DNA of 64,000 nt, from positions 1 through 64,000 of the forward strand of contig JAUNVJ010000004.1 in assembly GCA_030537695.1 (NCBI GenBank), given 5' to 3'. Below are positions 27,601 to 36,140 of the stretch, piece by piece. Below the pieces are notes generated by a model. It had not been told where the DNA came from. It was given only the letters and a program-made list of their open reading frames with translations, and made no database searches. The translations under genes were made by a program, and so were the position numbers. Every line of letters begins with the position of its first letter. Position 1 is the stretch's first letter. The stretch is from Tissierellia bacterium. Its GTDB lineage: Bacteria > Bacillota_A > Clostridia > Tissierellales > Peptoniphilaceae.

Positions 27601-27971
27601 AGATTCAAGCTAGGAAAGGGCTGTCCCTTGGGGAGCTTGAAATATAACATAATCCCATCGGTCTTATCTTGAATAAATCGACCCTTATTGGATACGGCGG
27701 TCATCTCTCCTTCAATCGTGACCTCTTCTTCCAAGGGTCGTTCTTTTGCTTTCTCTATGGAAATCTTTGAAGCTTCTCTTTCCTCCAAAGCATAGGGTGC
27801 TGCCTCCTCGTCAGATTTGGAAATCTCTGTCTTTTCTCTTTTTTCTTTTGGCTTATCCACAACATAGCCTTTCACTACAGTGGATTCTTGCCCATATATT
27901 TCCGCCACTGTCGACAGGGGCAAAATTATAATGGATAAAACAATAAGAAATGCTGTCTTTAGTTTTTTCAT
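24687..27971 (-). CDS. S-layer-anchored extracellular nuclease (OB-folds, EEP nuclease, three SLH)
   Basis: 1094 residues; the ATG at 27971 has AGGAGG 7 nt upstream and starts a signal peptide (KKLKTAFLIVLSIIILPLST). Domains in order: low-complexity charged segment, OB-fold modules (about 65-390; YDMRKDPKLNF repeats the motif of the 1-692 gene), an endonuclease/exonuclease/phosphatase domain (about 540-850; IIGLVEIQDNDG, VLNNHLNSKRGD, LMGDLNDYEFSN, SDHDPVLV), a Pro-Asp-Gln repeat linker (four PDQ units), then three SLH domains (GYPDGSFRPDLKITRGE; GYEDGSFQPEREITREE; GDGDGYFRPKDKITRSE). It resembles ExeM/NucH-type secreted DNases. The SLH part would bind cell-wall polymer. Likely role: digesting extracellular DNA for nutrients or biofilm/NET escape. 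Confidence 0.93.
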   Translation of the reverse strand: MKKLKTAFLIVLSIIILPLSTVAEIYGQESTVVKGYVVDKPKEKREKTEISKSDEEAAPYALEEREASKISIEKAKERPLEEEVTIEGEMTAVSNKGRFIQDKTDGIMLYFKLPKGQPFPSLNLGKSYQITGKTGVHYGQKQIVIEDVENIKEITVNFDIKPKEISPSELMNYQDQLVILKDLEVVKKKTGDGRVYTLKDGNIEFDLYDMRKDPKLNFAPGATIESVTGIANSHNENPQINIRGKNDIKGISEPETPLALVYKIHEIQGNTFESPVKGKFVQTSGIITSISNDKRYNDGFYISTPLKERDGDKRTSEGLYIKTKTKNLDIKVGQKVQVQGYVDEVAFASWDDQMLTTTLNMTHHKILDEKIHDVRELAEVIHLHEIPKTVQGKTFTPRTIGNVVLEPESYAMDYYESRENMLVLLENPLVLNGEEEHGDIAVLPDQGEGFEGVRTANGGVKYYYDQQNPEILTINDRSLTHGKEWFGTFSPHPGDIFDGDIMGIMGYSFSSPKIFTHGAELPKLIKGNARRSIPKFQRDEDHLYLAVYNVENFNGLDPRGPELAQDIVEKLLVPDIIGLVEIQDNDGKEDKEGITAADITLEKLIQPLKELGYEYDAVNIDPRPGNLDGGQPGSNIRPVFLYRKDKIKIKETLESPNDKNTDFIQNELLYNPGVLGIDNEAFDRSRKTIVAEFEVIDGKFKGEELIVLNNHLNSKRGDPPIIGPIQPVERNSEIQRNAQARHLRNFVQKIYAQRPKANIVLMGDLNDYEFSNTVTILEQGGLTDTVKLLPPEEQYSYVYQGQSQILDHILVSDHLGKLMNDKDVDILNINSEFHKKDGRVSDHDPVLVRIPLWNEISQPPVQPDQPDQPDQPDQPVIPPASEDSSNGFDWNSLPPSAEQASEEEAKEIELFKLKKVSGYISGYPDGSFRPDLKITRGEVASMLSRLIETEVKGNRSFSDIQSNQWYAEDVKLLATLGLLQGYEDGSFQPEREITREEFTSLITRLLQWKPREMKEFHFKDIDDSWAKHAIEWLYTQGIIQGDGDGYFRPKDKITRSEVVVILNKVGKIEDQKKDILPHDVVDHWAAEEIAKALQ

Positions 27972-28160
27972 AAAATACCTCCTGTTTAATAGGATACCAT
28001 ATTGTGAAATTGTTTTCATATCAAATTCCTTAAAAGATCATAATGAATCTTTTGCGTTGCGAAATCCTTTTCTCTTCCTCTCATTATCATTTTTTATAAA
28101 ATTTTCAAAGACTCTTTCCATTGTCAAGATATTTGGTGTATATTAAGAACAGGTGATATT

Positions 28161-28826
28161 ATGGCAAAAATCAGTGACTTATTTTTAGGTCTGGAGACAG
28201 GTGAAATCCAAGATTTTTTAGAAAAAAGCAAGGCTTTTACTGAAGAAATGGAGGAAGGAGATGCTGTATTTTTACAATCGGACATTCCAAAATATCTGTT
28301 TATCCTCCAGTCCGGTGCCGTTGTGGTGGAAAATATTGACGAAAATGGGAAACGAATGGTCGTCAATGTCTTTCATGAAGAGGGAACGGTATTTGGAGAG
28401 GTCTACCTTTACATTGATCGGGACAGTTACGACTTTAGTTGTTATGTTCAAAAAAAGGCTAGAATTCTTAAAATTCCAAAATCTGCTTTGATGTTTTGGA
28501 AGGAATATAATGAAGTTCAACAAAAAATTTTAAATAATATGCTTTTGATTTTATCTCGAAAATCCTATTTTCTCAATCAAAAATTGTTAATGGTCCACTC
28601 CGTCTCTCTTCGAGAAAAGTTGGCAAAGTATATTCTTCAAAATTCTGAAGGAAAAGAAGTTTTTCATATGGCTTTGAATCGACAGGATCTAGCAAATTAC
28701 CTTGGGGTGGCTCGGCCTTCCCTTTCCCGTGAATTGAGTAATATGCGCAATGATCGCCTGATTGAAGTGAAAGGATCTACGATTTATTTCAGTCGAGAAA
28801 AATTAAAGAATATCCTATCCCGATAA
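28161..28826 (+). CDS. Crp/Fnr-family transcriptional regulator
   Basis: 221 residues: N-terminal cyclic-nucleotide-binding-like beta barrel (GDAVFLQSDIPKYLFILQSGAVVV, FGEVYLYIDRDSYDF) and C-terminal winged HTH (NRQDLANYLGVARPSLSRELSNM). It has no N-terminal Cys cluster like Fnr, so a [4Fe-4S] sensor of that kind is unlikely; haem or another ligand is possible, as in HcpR/DNR types. It lies immediately upstream of hcp, 100 bp apart, with an inverted repeat between them, so it most likely controls hcp. CAGGTGATATT precedes the ATG. Confidence 0.93.
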   Translation: MAKISDLFLGLETGEIQDFLEKSKAFTEEMEEGDAVFLQSDIPKYLFILQSGAVVVENIDENGKRMVVNVFHEEGTVFGEVYLYIDRDSYDFSCYVQKKARILKIPKSALMFWKEYNEVQQKILNNMLLILSRKSYFLNQKLLMVHSVSLREKLAKYILQNSEGKEVFHMALNRQDLANYLGVARPSLSRELSNMRNDRLIEVKGSTIYFSREKLKNILSR

Positions 28827-28847
28827 TGTAAACTTATTTTTTGATAT

Positions 28848-28896
28848 GTAACGATTGTTACGGTAATGCCTTCTAAAATTTCCTATGATGAGTATA
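28848..28896 (+). promoter_or_regulatory. Candidate Crp/Fnr-type operator and promoter of hcp
   Basis: Inverted repeat GTAAC-GATT-GTTAC (28848-28861), centred at 28854.5. A -10-like TATGAT lies at 28884-28889, so transcription would start near 28896 and the repeat would be centred near -41.5, the class II activator position. There is no good -35 box, as expected for an activated promoter. The binding protein is inferred from adjacency to the Crp/Fnr gene. Confidence 0.62.
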
Positions 28897-28925
28897 GATG
28901 TGTGATGGAATATAGGAGGTATATT

Positions 28926-30764
28926 ATGGAAAATAAAATGTTTTGTTACCAATGTCAAGAAACAGCCGGCAATAAAGGATGTACAGTACGCGGGGTATGC
29001 GGAAAAACTTCTGAAGTTGCCAATAAACAAGACCTGCTTATTTGGGTCACAAAAGGGCTTTCGGAAGTCACCACCCGACTTCGAGAAGAAGGAAAGAAAA
29101 TTGATCCTAAGGTCAATCACTTGGTTACTTATAATCTCTTTACGACGATTACCAATGCCAATTTCGATGAAGATGCAATCGATCAACGTATTTTGTTGAC
29201 TTTAGATACAAAAAAAGAATTACTTTCAAAATTAGATCATTCAGAGAACTTGTCATCAGTTGCCACTTATTATACGAAGGATATGGATGCTCTGAATAAA
29301 AAATGTCAACTCGTAGGCGTTTTATCCACTGCCGACGAAGATGTTCGAAGCTTGCGTGAATTGACCATATACGGATTAAAGGGTTTAAGTGCCTATACGA
29401 AACATGCCAATGCTCTATTGGAAGAAAACGAAGAAGTAGATGCTTTTATCCAAAGAGCCTTGATGCAAACAATGGATGACAGTCTTACTGTTGACGATTT
29501 AGTAGCCCTCGTCCTTGAGACGGGAAAATACGGTGTGGAAGGAATGGCCACTTTGGATACAGCCAATACCAAAGCCTACGGAAATCCTGAAATGACTTCT
29601 GTCAATATCGGAGTCGGTAAAAATCCAGGAATTTTAATTTCCGGCCACGATCTAAGGGATATGGAAATGCTTTTGGAACAGACCAAGGGAACCGGTGTCG
29701 ACGTCTATACCCATTCCGAAATGCTTCCGGCCAACTATTATCCCGCCTTTAAAAAATATGATCATTTTGTAGGAAATTACGGTAATGCCTGGTGGAAACA
29801 AAAAGAAGAATTCGAAGCTTTCCATGGCCCGATTCTTATGACTACCAACTGTATCGTTCCACCTAAAGACAGTTATAAAGACAAACTATATACCACAGGG
29901 GCAGCGGGATATCCTGGTTGTAAACATATACCGGGAGAAATTGGTGAGTCTAAAGATTTTTCCGAAATTATTGAACATGCAAAACAATGTGAACCACCAA
30001 AAGAAATTGAACATGGTGAAATTGTAGGAGGATTTGCCCATCATCAAGTGATGGCCCTAGCAGATCAAATCGTAGACGCTATTAAAACCGGTGCTATTAA
30101 GAAATTTGTCGTAATGGCCGGTTGTGACGGAAGGCAACGAAAGAGGGATTATTATACGGAATTTGCTGAAGCATTGCCTGAAGATACGGTTATTTTAACT
30201 GCCGGTTGTGCAAAGTACCGTTATAATAAATTAAATTTAGGAGATATTGGTGGAATTCCCAGAGTTTTAGATGCGGGACAATGTAATGACTCCTATTCCC
30301 TAGCAGTGATTGCTATGAAACTTCAAGAAGTTTTCGGTTTAGAGGATATCAATCAACTTCCCATTATCTTTAATATTGCTTGGTATGAACAAAAGGCCGT
30401 CATTGTCCTCTTGGCATTATTAGCTCTTGGGGTTAAAAATATTCATCTAGGACCCACTTTACCCGCCTTCCTATCTCCCAATGTTGCCAAAGTATTGATT
30501 GACAACTTCGGCATTGCTGGAATTCAAACGGTGGAAGAAGATATTGACCTTTTTTTCGGCAACGATGAAGAACCAGAATCCGATGACATTGCCCATAAGA
30601 CTTTGGCGGAAATTATCCAGGAAGATCCTAATGCCATGACTGTCTTAATGAATTTAGGAATGCACTGTATGACTTGTCCTGCTTCTCAAATGGAAACATT
30701 AGAAGAAGCTTGTATGGTTCACGGATTGGATCTTGAAATGGTAAAGAAAGAGTTGAATCGATAA
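28926..30764 (+). CDS. hcp: Hybrid-cluster protein (Hcp) with C-terminal redox-disulfide domain
   Basis: 612 residues; I start at the ATG at 28926 because AGGAGG lies 6 nt upstream. The N-terminal cluster is C7-x2-C10-x8-C19-x5-C25 ([13 protein letters not shown]). Hybrid-cluster ligands appear in [28 protein letters not shown] and [11 protein letters not shown]. Hcp reduces hydroxylamine in vitro and NO in vivo; it is cytoplasmic. The final 60 residues ([37 protein letters not shown]) are a DUF1858-like, Hcp-associated redox-disulfide domain that is usually a separate protein, here fused. The next two genes follow without a gap. Confidence 0.95.
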   Translation: MENKMFCYQCQETAGNKGCTVRGVCGKTSEVANKQDLLIWVTKGLSEVTTRLREEGKKIDPKVNHLVTYNLFTTITNANFDEDAIDQRILLTLDTKKELLSKLDHSENLSSVATYYTKDMDALNKKCQLVGVLSTADEDVRSLRELTIYGLKGLSAYTKHANALLEENEEVDAFIQRALMQTMDDSLTVDDLVALVLETGKYGVEGMATLDTANTKAYGNPEMTSVNIGVGKNPGILISGHDLRDMEMLLEQTKGTGVDVYTHSEMLPANYYPAFKKYDHFVGNYGNAWWKQKEEFEAFHGPILMTTNCIVPPKDSYKDKLYTTGAAGYPGCKHIPGEIGESKDFSEIIEHAKQCEPPKEIEHGEIVGGFAHHQVMALADQIVDAIKTGAIKKFVVMAGCDGRQRKRDYYTEFAEALPEDTVILTAGCAKYRYNKLNLGDIGGIPRVLDAGQCNDSYSLAVIAMKLQEVFGLEDINQLPIIFNIAWYEQKAVIVLLALLALGVKNIHLGPTLPAFLSPNVAKVLIDNFGIAGIQTVEEDIDLFFGNDEEPESDDIAHKTLAEIIQEDPNAMTVLMNLGMHCMTCPASQMETLEEACMVHGLDLEMVKKELNR

Positions 30765-31337
30765 ATGAGCTTATTTTTGGGGCATATCCACTATTTGATG
30801 TTTGACAAGATCAAATTTCAGGAACAATTGATAAATAAACTTCTTCACTTCACGTCGCAAAGGGAAGAATTGGAAAATGAACTTGACGCTTTAGGTGCCA
30901 TCGAAGAGGGATCCTTGGAGGAGATTATAGATCCTTCCAATATCCATGGATGGTTGCAAGAGCGTGTCATTCGATCGGAACGACGATTGGCATTGGTTTG
31001 TCAACAATTGATAACAGAAGGTCAATCGGAAAAAATACTTCAAACCGGATACCAAGTAGGTGAAGAATTGGATTTTTCAGGGAATGCTGCAGAAGCATAT
31101 ACCATCATGACCCAACATTTTTTGGACGGCATGCCATGTGACGGTGCTTTGCGTCCTTTGGTTCTGGAAGATGATGAAGTTGTTTTACAAGTGATTACGG
31201 ATCTTCATCGACAGTATTGGAAGGAATCCACTATTTCCCTCTATTGGGAATTGCGATCTCAGTTTATGAAGGGCCTTTTAAAAAATACAAAATACCAATG
31301 GATTGAAAAAGATCATCCAATCTATGAAATTAGGTGA
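30765..31337 (+). CDS. Unknown protein of the Hcp operon
   Basis: 190 residues, soluble, mostly helical by composition, with no signal peptide and no membrane helix. The ATG follows the hcp stop directly (TAAATG); the nearest ribosome-like bases are AAGAAAGAG inside hcp, so translational coupling is likely. Features: acidic middle (ENELDALGAIEEGSLEEII), a basic helix LQERVIRSERRLALVCQQL, and GMPCDGALRPLVL. Two Cys only, so no cluster motif. I do not recognise the family. Position between Hcp and a hemerythrin suggests a role in the same nitrosative-stress response. Confidence 0.78.
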   Translation: MSLFLGHIHYLMFDKIKFQEQLINKLLHFTSQREELENELDALGAIEEGSLEEIIDPSNIHGWLQERVIRSERRLALVCQQLITEGQSEKILQTGYQVGEELDFSGNAAEAYTIMTQHFLDGMPCDGALRPLVLEDDEVVLQVITDLHRQYWKESTISLYWELRSQFMKGLLKNTKYQWIEKDHPIYEIR

Positions 31338-31340
31338 AAT

Positions 31341-31883
31341 ATGTTTACAATCGACGTTTTAGAACAGGAACATGAAGAAATTAAAAATTTCGTCCAAATA
31401 TTGGAAGAAGAATGTATTCGAGTGATGAATGGAAATGAAGTGCGAGAGGATTTCTTTCGCGCTTCCATCTCCTTTATCCGTGAATTTGCCGATGCTACTC
31501 ATCATAAAAAGGAAGAAGATATCCTTTTTAAGTATATGTTGGAGCAACTTGGCCCTTTGGCGGATAAGTTAATTCGAAATGGAATGCTGATGGAGCATCA
31601 AATGGGCAGATATCACAATATGCAATTGGAAGAAGCTTTAAATCACTATGTAGAAAGTCCCAACGATAAAGATAAACTTCAAATCATTGCACATGCTATG
31701 GGCTATGCCAATTTGTTGCGATCCCATATTGAAAAGGAAAACACAGCTGTCTATCCCTTTGGGGAACGGTCTCTATCCGATGAGTTAAAAAAACAAATCG
31801 ATGAAGAGATGAAAGAACGCATGGAAGAGGACAAAAAAGATCAGGCTAAAAAAGAAGAACTTTTAAAAATAATCTATTCATAG
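31341..31883 (+). CDS. Hemerythrin-domain protein
   Basis: 180 residues with HHE-type ligand spacing: H10 (EQEHEEI), THHKKEED, EHQMGRYH and LLRSHIEKEN, giving a possible non-haem di-iron site. The C-terminal 30 residues are a charged helix of Lys and Glu. Hemerythrins in anaerobes bind O2 or NO, or repair iron centres. The gene is 3 bp after the unknown gene and closes the hcp operon before a terminator; this supports a nitrosative/oxidative stress function. GGTGAAAT precedes the ATG. Confidence 0.9.
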   Translation: MFTIDVLEQEHEEIKNFVQILEEECIRVMNGNEVREDFFRASISFIREFADATHHKKEEDILFKYMLEQLGPLADKLIRNGMLMEHQMGRYHNMQLEEALNHYVESPNDKDKLQIIAHAMGYANLLRSHIEKENTAVYPFGERSLSDELKKQIDEEMKERMEEDKKDQAKKEELLKIIYS

Positions 31884-31943
31884 AAACAATTATATCCCAT
31901 TAGAAACAGACCTTGCCTTGGAAAAACCCACAAGGTTGAATAA

Positions 31944-31975
31944 CAATCTGACGGACGAAAGTTCGTCAGATTTTT
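31944..31975 (+). terminator. Terminator of the hcp operon
   Basis: AATCTGACG pairs with CGTCAGATT around GACGAAAGTT, then TTTTT. Confidence 0.85.
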
Positions 31976-33074
31976 GTTTAGGGGTATTTTAGATTGTGGA
32001 TATTTTACTACTTCCTTTACATTCTCTTCATCCTCCTATATATGCGTATTGTTGTAATTTATTCTGCATCGCCTTTATCCATCCAATGATAGTCATGTTT
32101 TGTTTTTCGATATCGGAAAAGTTACTTGACGATGAATGATCGAAACGGTTTTCTCTTTCAAACATCTTTTGAAATCTCTTCGAATTCTTTCATAAATCTA
32201 CATAGGCAAAAATTGAATTTGTCCTTCGATCGAAGTAAAATTCTTTGAACCTTTTTTATTGTATCCATCATTATTACTAAGTTTTGATAAGACTTTCCCC
32301 TTGATTGTTTTATGATCTTAAAACTCGAGGTTTACAGATCGGATAGATCCCTGTAGAGATCCCAATATGCTTCTTTACATTGAATTATTCTATTTTGATC
32401 CCTCTGTAGTATTTCAATTTTGTGACATTGACTATTGTCTTTCCATATGAATCAAGAGTTTTACGCTCCGATTCCTAAATTTACACTTATTCTTTTGATA
32501 AACTTCTATAACAATTTCATCTACGGTACTCCCTAATGATTTGATTGGTGTTTTTTGCTTTCATTGATTCTTTGGAAGCATTTTACAAATATGAAATACT
32601 TCTGTTAAATAAATCCAGTATTTGTCCCTATCCTTAATTTTTATCCTGATTACGGATCTTTGTTCTTCTCCTTAAATCATACTGCCAAGACATATGCATA
32701 AATTTTTAAAAATCTATAACAATAAGAATCTCTCTTGCTTTGTATCCCTCTCCAATTAGTGAACGTTTTTTTCATTCTTTTGTTCCAAAGTTTCGAATCC
32801 TTTCAAGTATTTATTTTAGCAAGAAGTCCTTCCGATCCCAGTTTTTTGTGACGATCTTTTCCCTATCACGATGTCTTTTAAGAGTCGATTCCCTTTAAAT
32901 GAAAAAGCTCTAAAGTCGGGAAAGAATTCATCCATTCCAATCTATAAAGACAGTCCTTTTCAGATTCCAGGGATTTCTATGATTATCTTTTCGATACCAT
33001 CCTTTCATCGATCCTTCTCTTTATTAAATATAAAGAATCTATAGGATCTCCACATAAAATCCATCTCCTTCATT
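31976..33074. other. 1.1-kb stretch without genes
   Basis: No frame above 60 codons with a ribosome site occurs on either strand. The minus strand contains patches that look like disrupted coding sequence, with stops in all frames, but I cannot assign a family. There is no tRNA, no CRISPR-like repeat and no clear terminator pair. It may be an old, decayed gene or a structured noncoding region. TATAAT at 33075-33080 is the likely -10 of the next operon. Confidence 0.45.
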
Positions 33075-33120
33075 TATAATAGAGATAGATGAACAAATCA
33101 TAGTGAAAGTTGGTGAATGT

Positions 33121-33789
33121 ATGGCATATAAAATATTATATTTAGAAGATGACGAAACCATCAGTGAAGTGATTTGTGAATATTTAAAAATTGCAAATTA
33201 CCAAGTCACCCACTGTCTCACGGGCAAAGAAGCTTTGGAATCTTTTGAAAAGGATCAATACCATTTGGTCATTTTGGATATTATGGTCCCGGACGTAGAT
33301 GGTATGGAAGTATTAAAGCAAATTCGGAAAAAGAATGCATCCGTCGGTATTATTATGGTATCCGCTTTAGGAGATGAGAAAACGCAGTTGGAATCTTTCA
33401 GTTTGACTTGCGATGACTATATTATAAAACCCATATCGGCCATACTTCTGTTAAAGCGAATTGAAACCATTTTAAGACGGACAGTAAGTCCCCATCAGCA
33501 GAGACTTCCGGGACTTACCATTGACAAAGAAGGATATACCTTTTATGAAGATGGCAAAAAATTACCCCTTACCTTAACGGAATACTTGTTATTGGAAGCT
33601 TTTTATGAAAATCCTCACAAGGTCTTCACTAGAAATGAACTTCTCTGTCGAATTTACGGAGAGGACTATTTCGGTTCTGATCGGGTGATTGATTCCCATA
33701 TTAAAAATTTACGAAAAAAAGTAAGAAGAGATGTGATTCTCACTGTAGTGGGCTTAGGCTATCGATGGAGGGATTATGAAATTAAATAA
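33121..33789 (+). CDS. OmpR-family response regulator
   Basis: 222 residues. Receiver domain: acidic pair LEDDE, phospho-acceptor Asp in VILDIMVPD, Ser in MVSALGD, Lys in CDDYIIKPIS. A winged-helix output domain follows (LTLTEYLLLEAFYENPHKVFTRNELLCRIYG...SDRVIDSHIKNLRKKV). I start at the ATG at 33121 preceded by TTGGTGAA; a GTG six codons earlier is less likely. It overlaps the histidine kinase by 14 nt and heads a four-gene operon with an ABC transporter, which it probably controls. Confidence 0.95.
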   Translation: MAYKILYLEDDETISEVICEYLKIANYQVTHCLTGKEALESFEKDQYHLVILDIMVPDVDGMEVLKQIRKKNASVGIIMVSALGDEKTQLESFSLTCDDYIIKPISAILLLKRIETILRRTVSPHQQRLPGLTIDKEGYTFYEDGKKLPLTLTEYLLLEAFYENPHKVFTRNELLCRIYGEDYFGSDRVIDSHIKNLRKKVRRDVILTVVGLGYRWRDYEIK

Positions 33790-35287
33790 AAGAATATTGA
33801 TTTACAGCTTCATCTTAGGAGGCATTATTTTGGTTTCCTTTGTAGCATACAGTCTATTTCTGCTCCCCGGCCTATATGTGCATTCCGTCAACGAAAAGTG
33901 GAAAAAAGAAGCGGTGGATATCCATGAACAATTTGTAAAAGAGGGAAGTTTTAAAAATATAAATCCTATCAATTGGCCTTCTACAACTGCTTTTAAATTT
34001 ACCAAGGACAAGGAAACCATCGAAATTCAAAACGCCCAAGGAGAAATTCGACTTCGCTTGAAAGATCCAAAGCTCCGTACTCTTTACGAAAATTTTTACT
34101 CCGACATGGATCAAAGGATGTTGGGAAATCAAGTGGAAATGAAGACCCATTTAAGAGAATTGGAGCAATTATTTGGAAATCTATCCAATCAAGTGGACTA
34201 TGAAGGGAAAAGCTTTCAACGAAAGGATTTGGAAGCTGTGATGACCCAGGAAGTTGAGCCGTTATCAGGAGATCATTCTTATCTCATCAGCATGACCATG
34301 GAAACGGGGGACAATTATGTGATCTATATGGGCATTACTCAAAAAGGCGATGACTATTACATCACCTATTTGCCTACAATTATTGCCGACTTTACCGATA
34401 TAATTCCGGTGATCCTTCAATCCCTTCCCATGGCGATTCTATTTATCTTTCTTGTCCTTTTCTTCTCTTCTATGATCTTTTCAAGTAGAATTACAAATCC
34501 AATCCAGCAATTAGCACGAAAAACAAGACAGTTAAACGATTTGAAAAGCTTGGAGTCCCATAATTTAATAATAGACCGTCAAGATGAAATTGGCGATCTC
34601 AGTCGAGACATTTCAGAGCTCTATCATCGTTTGAAATTTCAGTATGATCGGTTGGAGGAAGAAAATATAAAGCGACAAGTACTCCTTCGTGCAGGCTCCC
34701 ATCAGTTACGTACTCCGATTTCCGGAAGTCTTCTCCTTGTCGATGGAATGATTGAAAATGTAGGAAAATTTAAAAATCATGAAATGTATTTGAAAAAATT
34801 GAAACAGAGACTCCTAACGATGGAAGAGATGATCGAAAAAATTTTACTGTTGGATTATTCAGAAAATCTCCAATTTCAAAAGATTGATGTCAGAGAACTG
34901 ATTCACCCCATCCTTTCCATATATCAAGAAACCTATGACATTCCTGTCCAAATTCATGGAAATGCCATTTGGTACAGTGATATCAACCTATTTCAACGTC
35001 TTTTGGATAATTTAATTTCCAACGCCTTTAAACATGGCGGTACAAAAAGCACAGTTGACATTTTAATTGGGGAAGATGAAATTCAAATTACCAATACTCA
35101 TTCCCATATCCCCGAGGAGCTTCTTCCCAATATTATGGATCCCTTCGTCTCCAAAGATGAAAAAGGCCATGGACTGGGACTTTATCTTGCCAATTATGAC
35201 GGACAAAAATTAGGTTATGACCTGGTGCTGAAAAATGAAGGTGAAAATGTGACAGCCATTTTGAGGAGGAATTCTGATGCAAATTGA
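33776..35287 (+). CDS. Membrane sensor histidine kinase
   Basis: 503 residues: helix 1 (ILIYSFILGGIILVSFVAYSLF), extracellular sensor of about 180 residues, helix 2 (VILQSLPMAILFIFLVLFFSSMIF), HAMP (RITNPIQQLARKTRQL), H-box AGSHQLRTPIS, N-box LLDNLISNAFKHGG, G2 GHGLGLYLANYDGQ. The D-box appears shortened (VDILIGEDEIQITNTH), so the kinase may have unusual ATP binding. Ribosome site GGAGGGA before the ATG. Signal unknown; the linked ABC exporter suggests sensing of an antimicrobial peptide or envelope stress. Confidence 0.92.
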   Translation: MKLNKRILIYSFILGGIILVSFVAYSLFLLPGLYVHSVNEKWKKEAVDIHEQFVKEGSFKNINPINWPSTTAFKFTKDKETIEIQNAQGEIRLRLKDPKLRTLYENFYSDMDQRMLGNQVEMKTHLRELEQLFGNLSNQVDYEGKSFQRKDLEAVMTQEVEPLSGDHSYLISMTMETGDNYVIYMGITQKGDDYYITYLPTIIADFTDIIPVILQSLPMAILFIFLVLFFSSMIFSSRITNPIQQLARKTRQLNDLKSLESHNLIIDRQDEIGDLSRDISELYHRLKFQYDRLEEENIKRQVLLRAGSHQLRTPISGSLLLVDGMIENVGKFKNHEMYLKKLKQRLLTMEEMIEKILLLDYSENLQFQKIDVRELIHPILSIYQETYDIPVQIHGNAIWYSDINLFQRLLDNLISNAFKHGGTKSTVDILIGEDEIQITNTHSHIPEELLPNIMDPFVSKDEKGHGLGLYLANYDGQKLGYDLVLKNEGENVTAILRRNSDAN

Positions 35288-36140
35288 TTTTTTACAAGTA
35301 AATTATAGGGGAAAACCTGCCCTGACCATCGATACTCCTATTACTTTTCAAAAAAATGATCGGATCGGTGTCATTGGTTCCAACGGAGCCGGTAAGACCA
35401 CCTTAGTCAAAGCGCTCTTGGGGCTGATTCCTTCGGAAGGACGTTTTGATTTGGAATTTGATCCCCGAGAGATTTCCGTCCATCTCCAGTTTAATGAATA
35501 TCAAGATTGTCTACCGATTCGAATGATTATGGAGTTGATCTTGGATTCCAAACTGGAACAACATCCTCTCGCAATGGAACTGATTGACTATTTTGACTTT
35601 CGACATTGTTTAAATAAAAAATATTCTAAAATGTCCGGAGGGGAACGACAAAAATTAACTCTCATTCTGGTCCTTGCCGAGGATAATCCTTTGGTGTTTT
35701 TTGATGAAGTGACCACGGGATTGGACTTTACCACCAGAATGGATCTGATAAAACTAATGTCTAAATGGTATCAGGAGCGGGACACCACCCTCTTCTTTAT
35801 TACTCATTATTACAAAGAGATTGAAAATATTGTCAATAAATTGCTTATCTTAGATCGAGGAAGAGTCCTGGCTTGGGGTGATACTCAGGCTTTGTTTCGA
35901 AAGTATTGTGGTGAAAGTTTGATTATTTTAAATAATAAAGTAGAATATAAAAAACTTTTCAAGGACTTCTCATTATTGGATACAGCCGAAGATAAAGTAG
36001 TCCTGTCTCCCACAGAAGATGAAGTTCACGAAGTTTTGAAAATTTTAGAAGATCATCGCTTGGAATATGTGCGAAGCCGAATGGATCTTGAAGTTCTGGT
36101 GGAAGTCATTATGGCAAAGGAGGGAAGTAGAAATGAATAG
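35277..36140 (+). CDS. ABC transporter ATPase (ABC-2 exporter type)
   Basis: 287 residues. Walker A GSNGAGKTT (about 39-47), signature MSGGERQK, Walker B PLVFFDEVTTGLD, H-loop FFITHYYKEIENI. The 60-residue C-terminal extension is common in drug and bacteriocin exporters. It overlaps the kinase by 11 nt and the permease by 8 nt, so the four genes form a tightly coupled operon. GAGGAGGAATTCTG precedes the ATG. Confidence 0.94.
   Translation: MQIDFLQVNYRGKPALTIDTPITFQKNDRIGVIGSNGAGKTTLVKALLGLIPSEGRFDLEFDPREISVHLQFNEYQDCLPIRMIMELILDSKLEQHPLAMELIDYFDFRHCLNKKYSKMSGGERQKLTLILVLAEDNPLVFFDEVTTGLDFTTRMDLIKLMSKWYQERDTTLFFITHYYKEIENIVNKLLILDRGRVLAWGDTQALFRKYCGESLIILNNKVEYKKLFKDFSLLDTAEDKVVLSPTEDEVHEVLKILEDHRLEYVRSRMDLEVLVEVIMAKEGSRNE

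Noticed and set aside
28866..28925. An earlier in-frame ATG for hcp
   Set aside because: The AGGAGG site lies immediately before 28926, and the earlier start would overlap the presumed promoter; the family begins at the Cys cluster.
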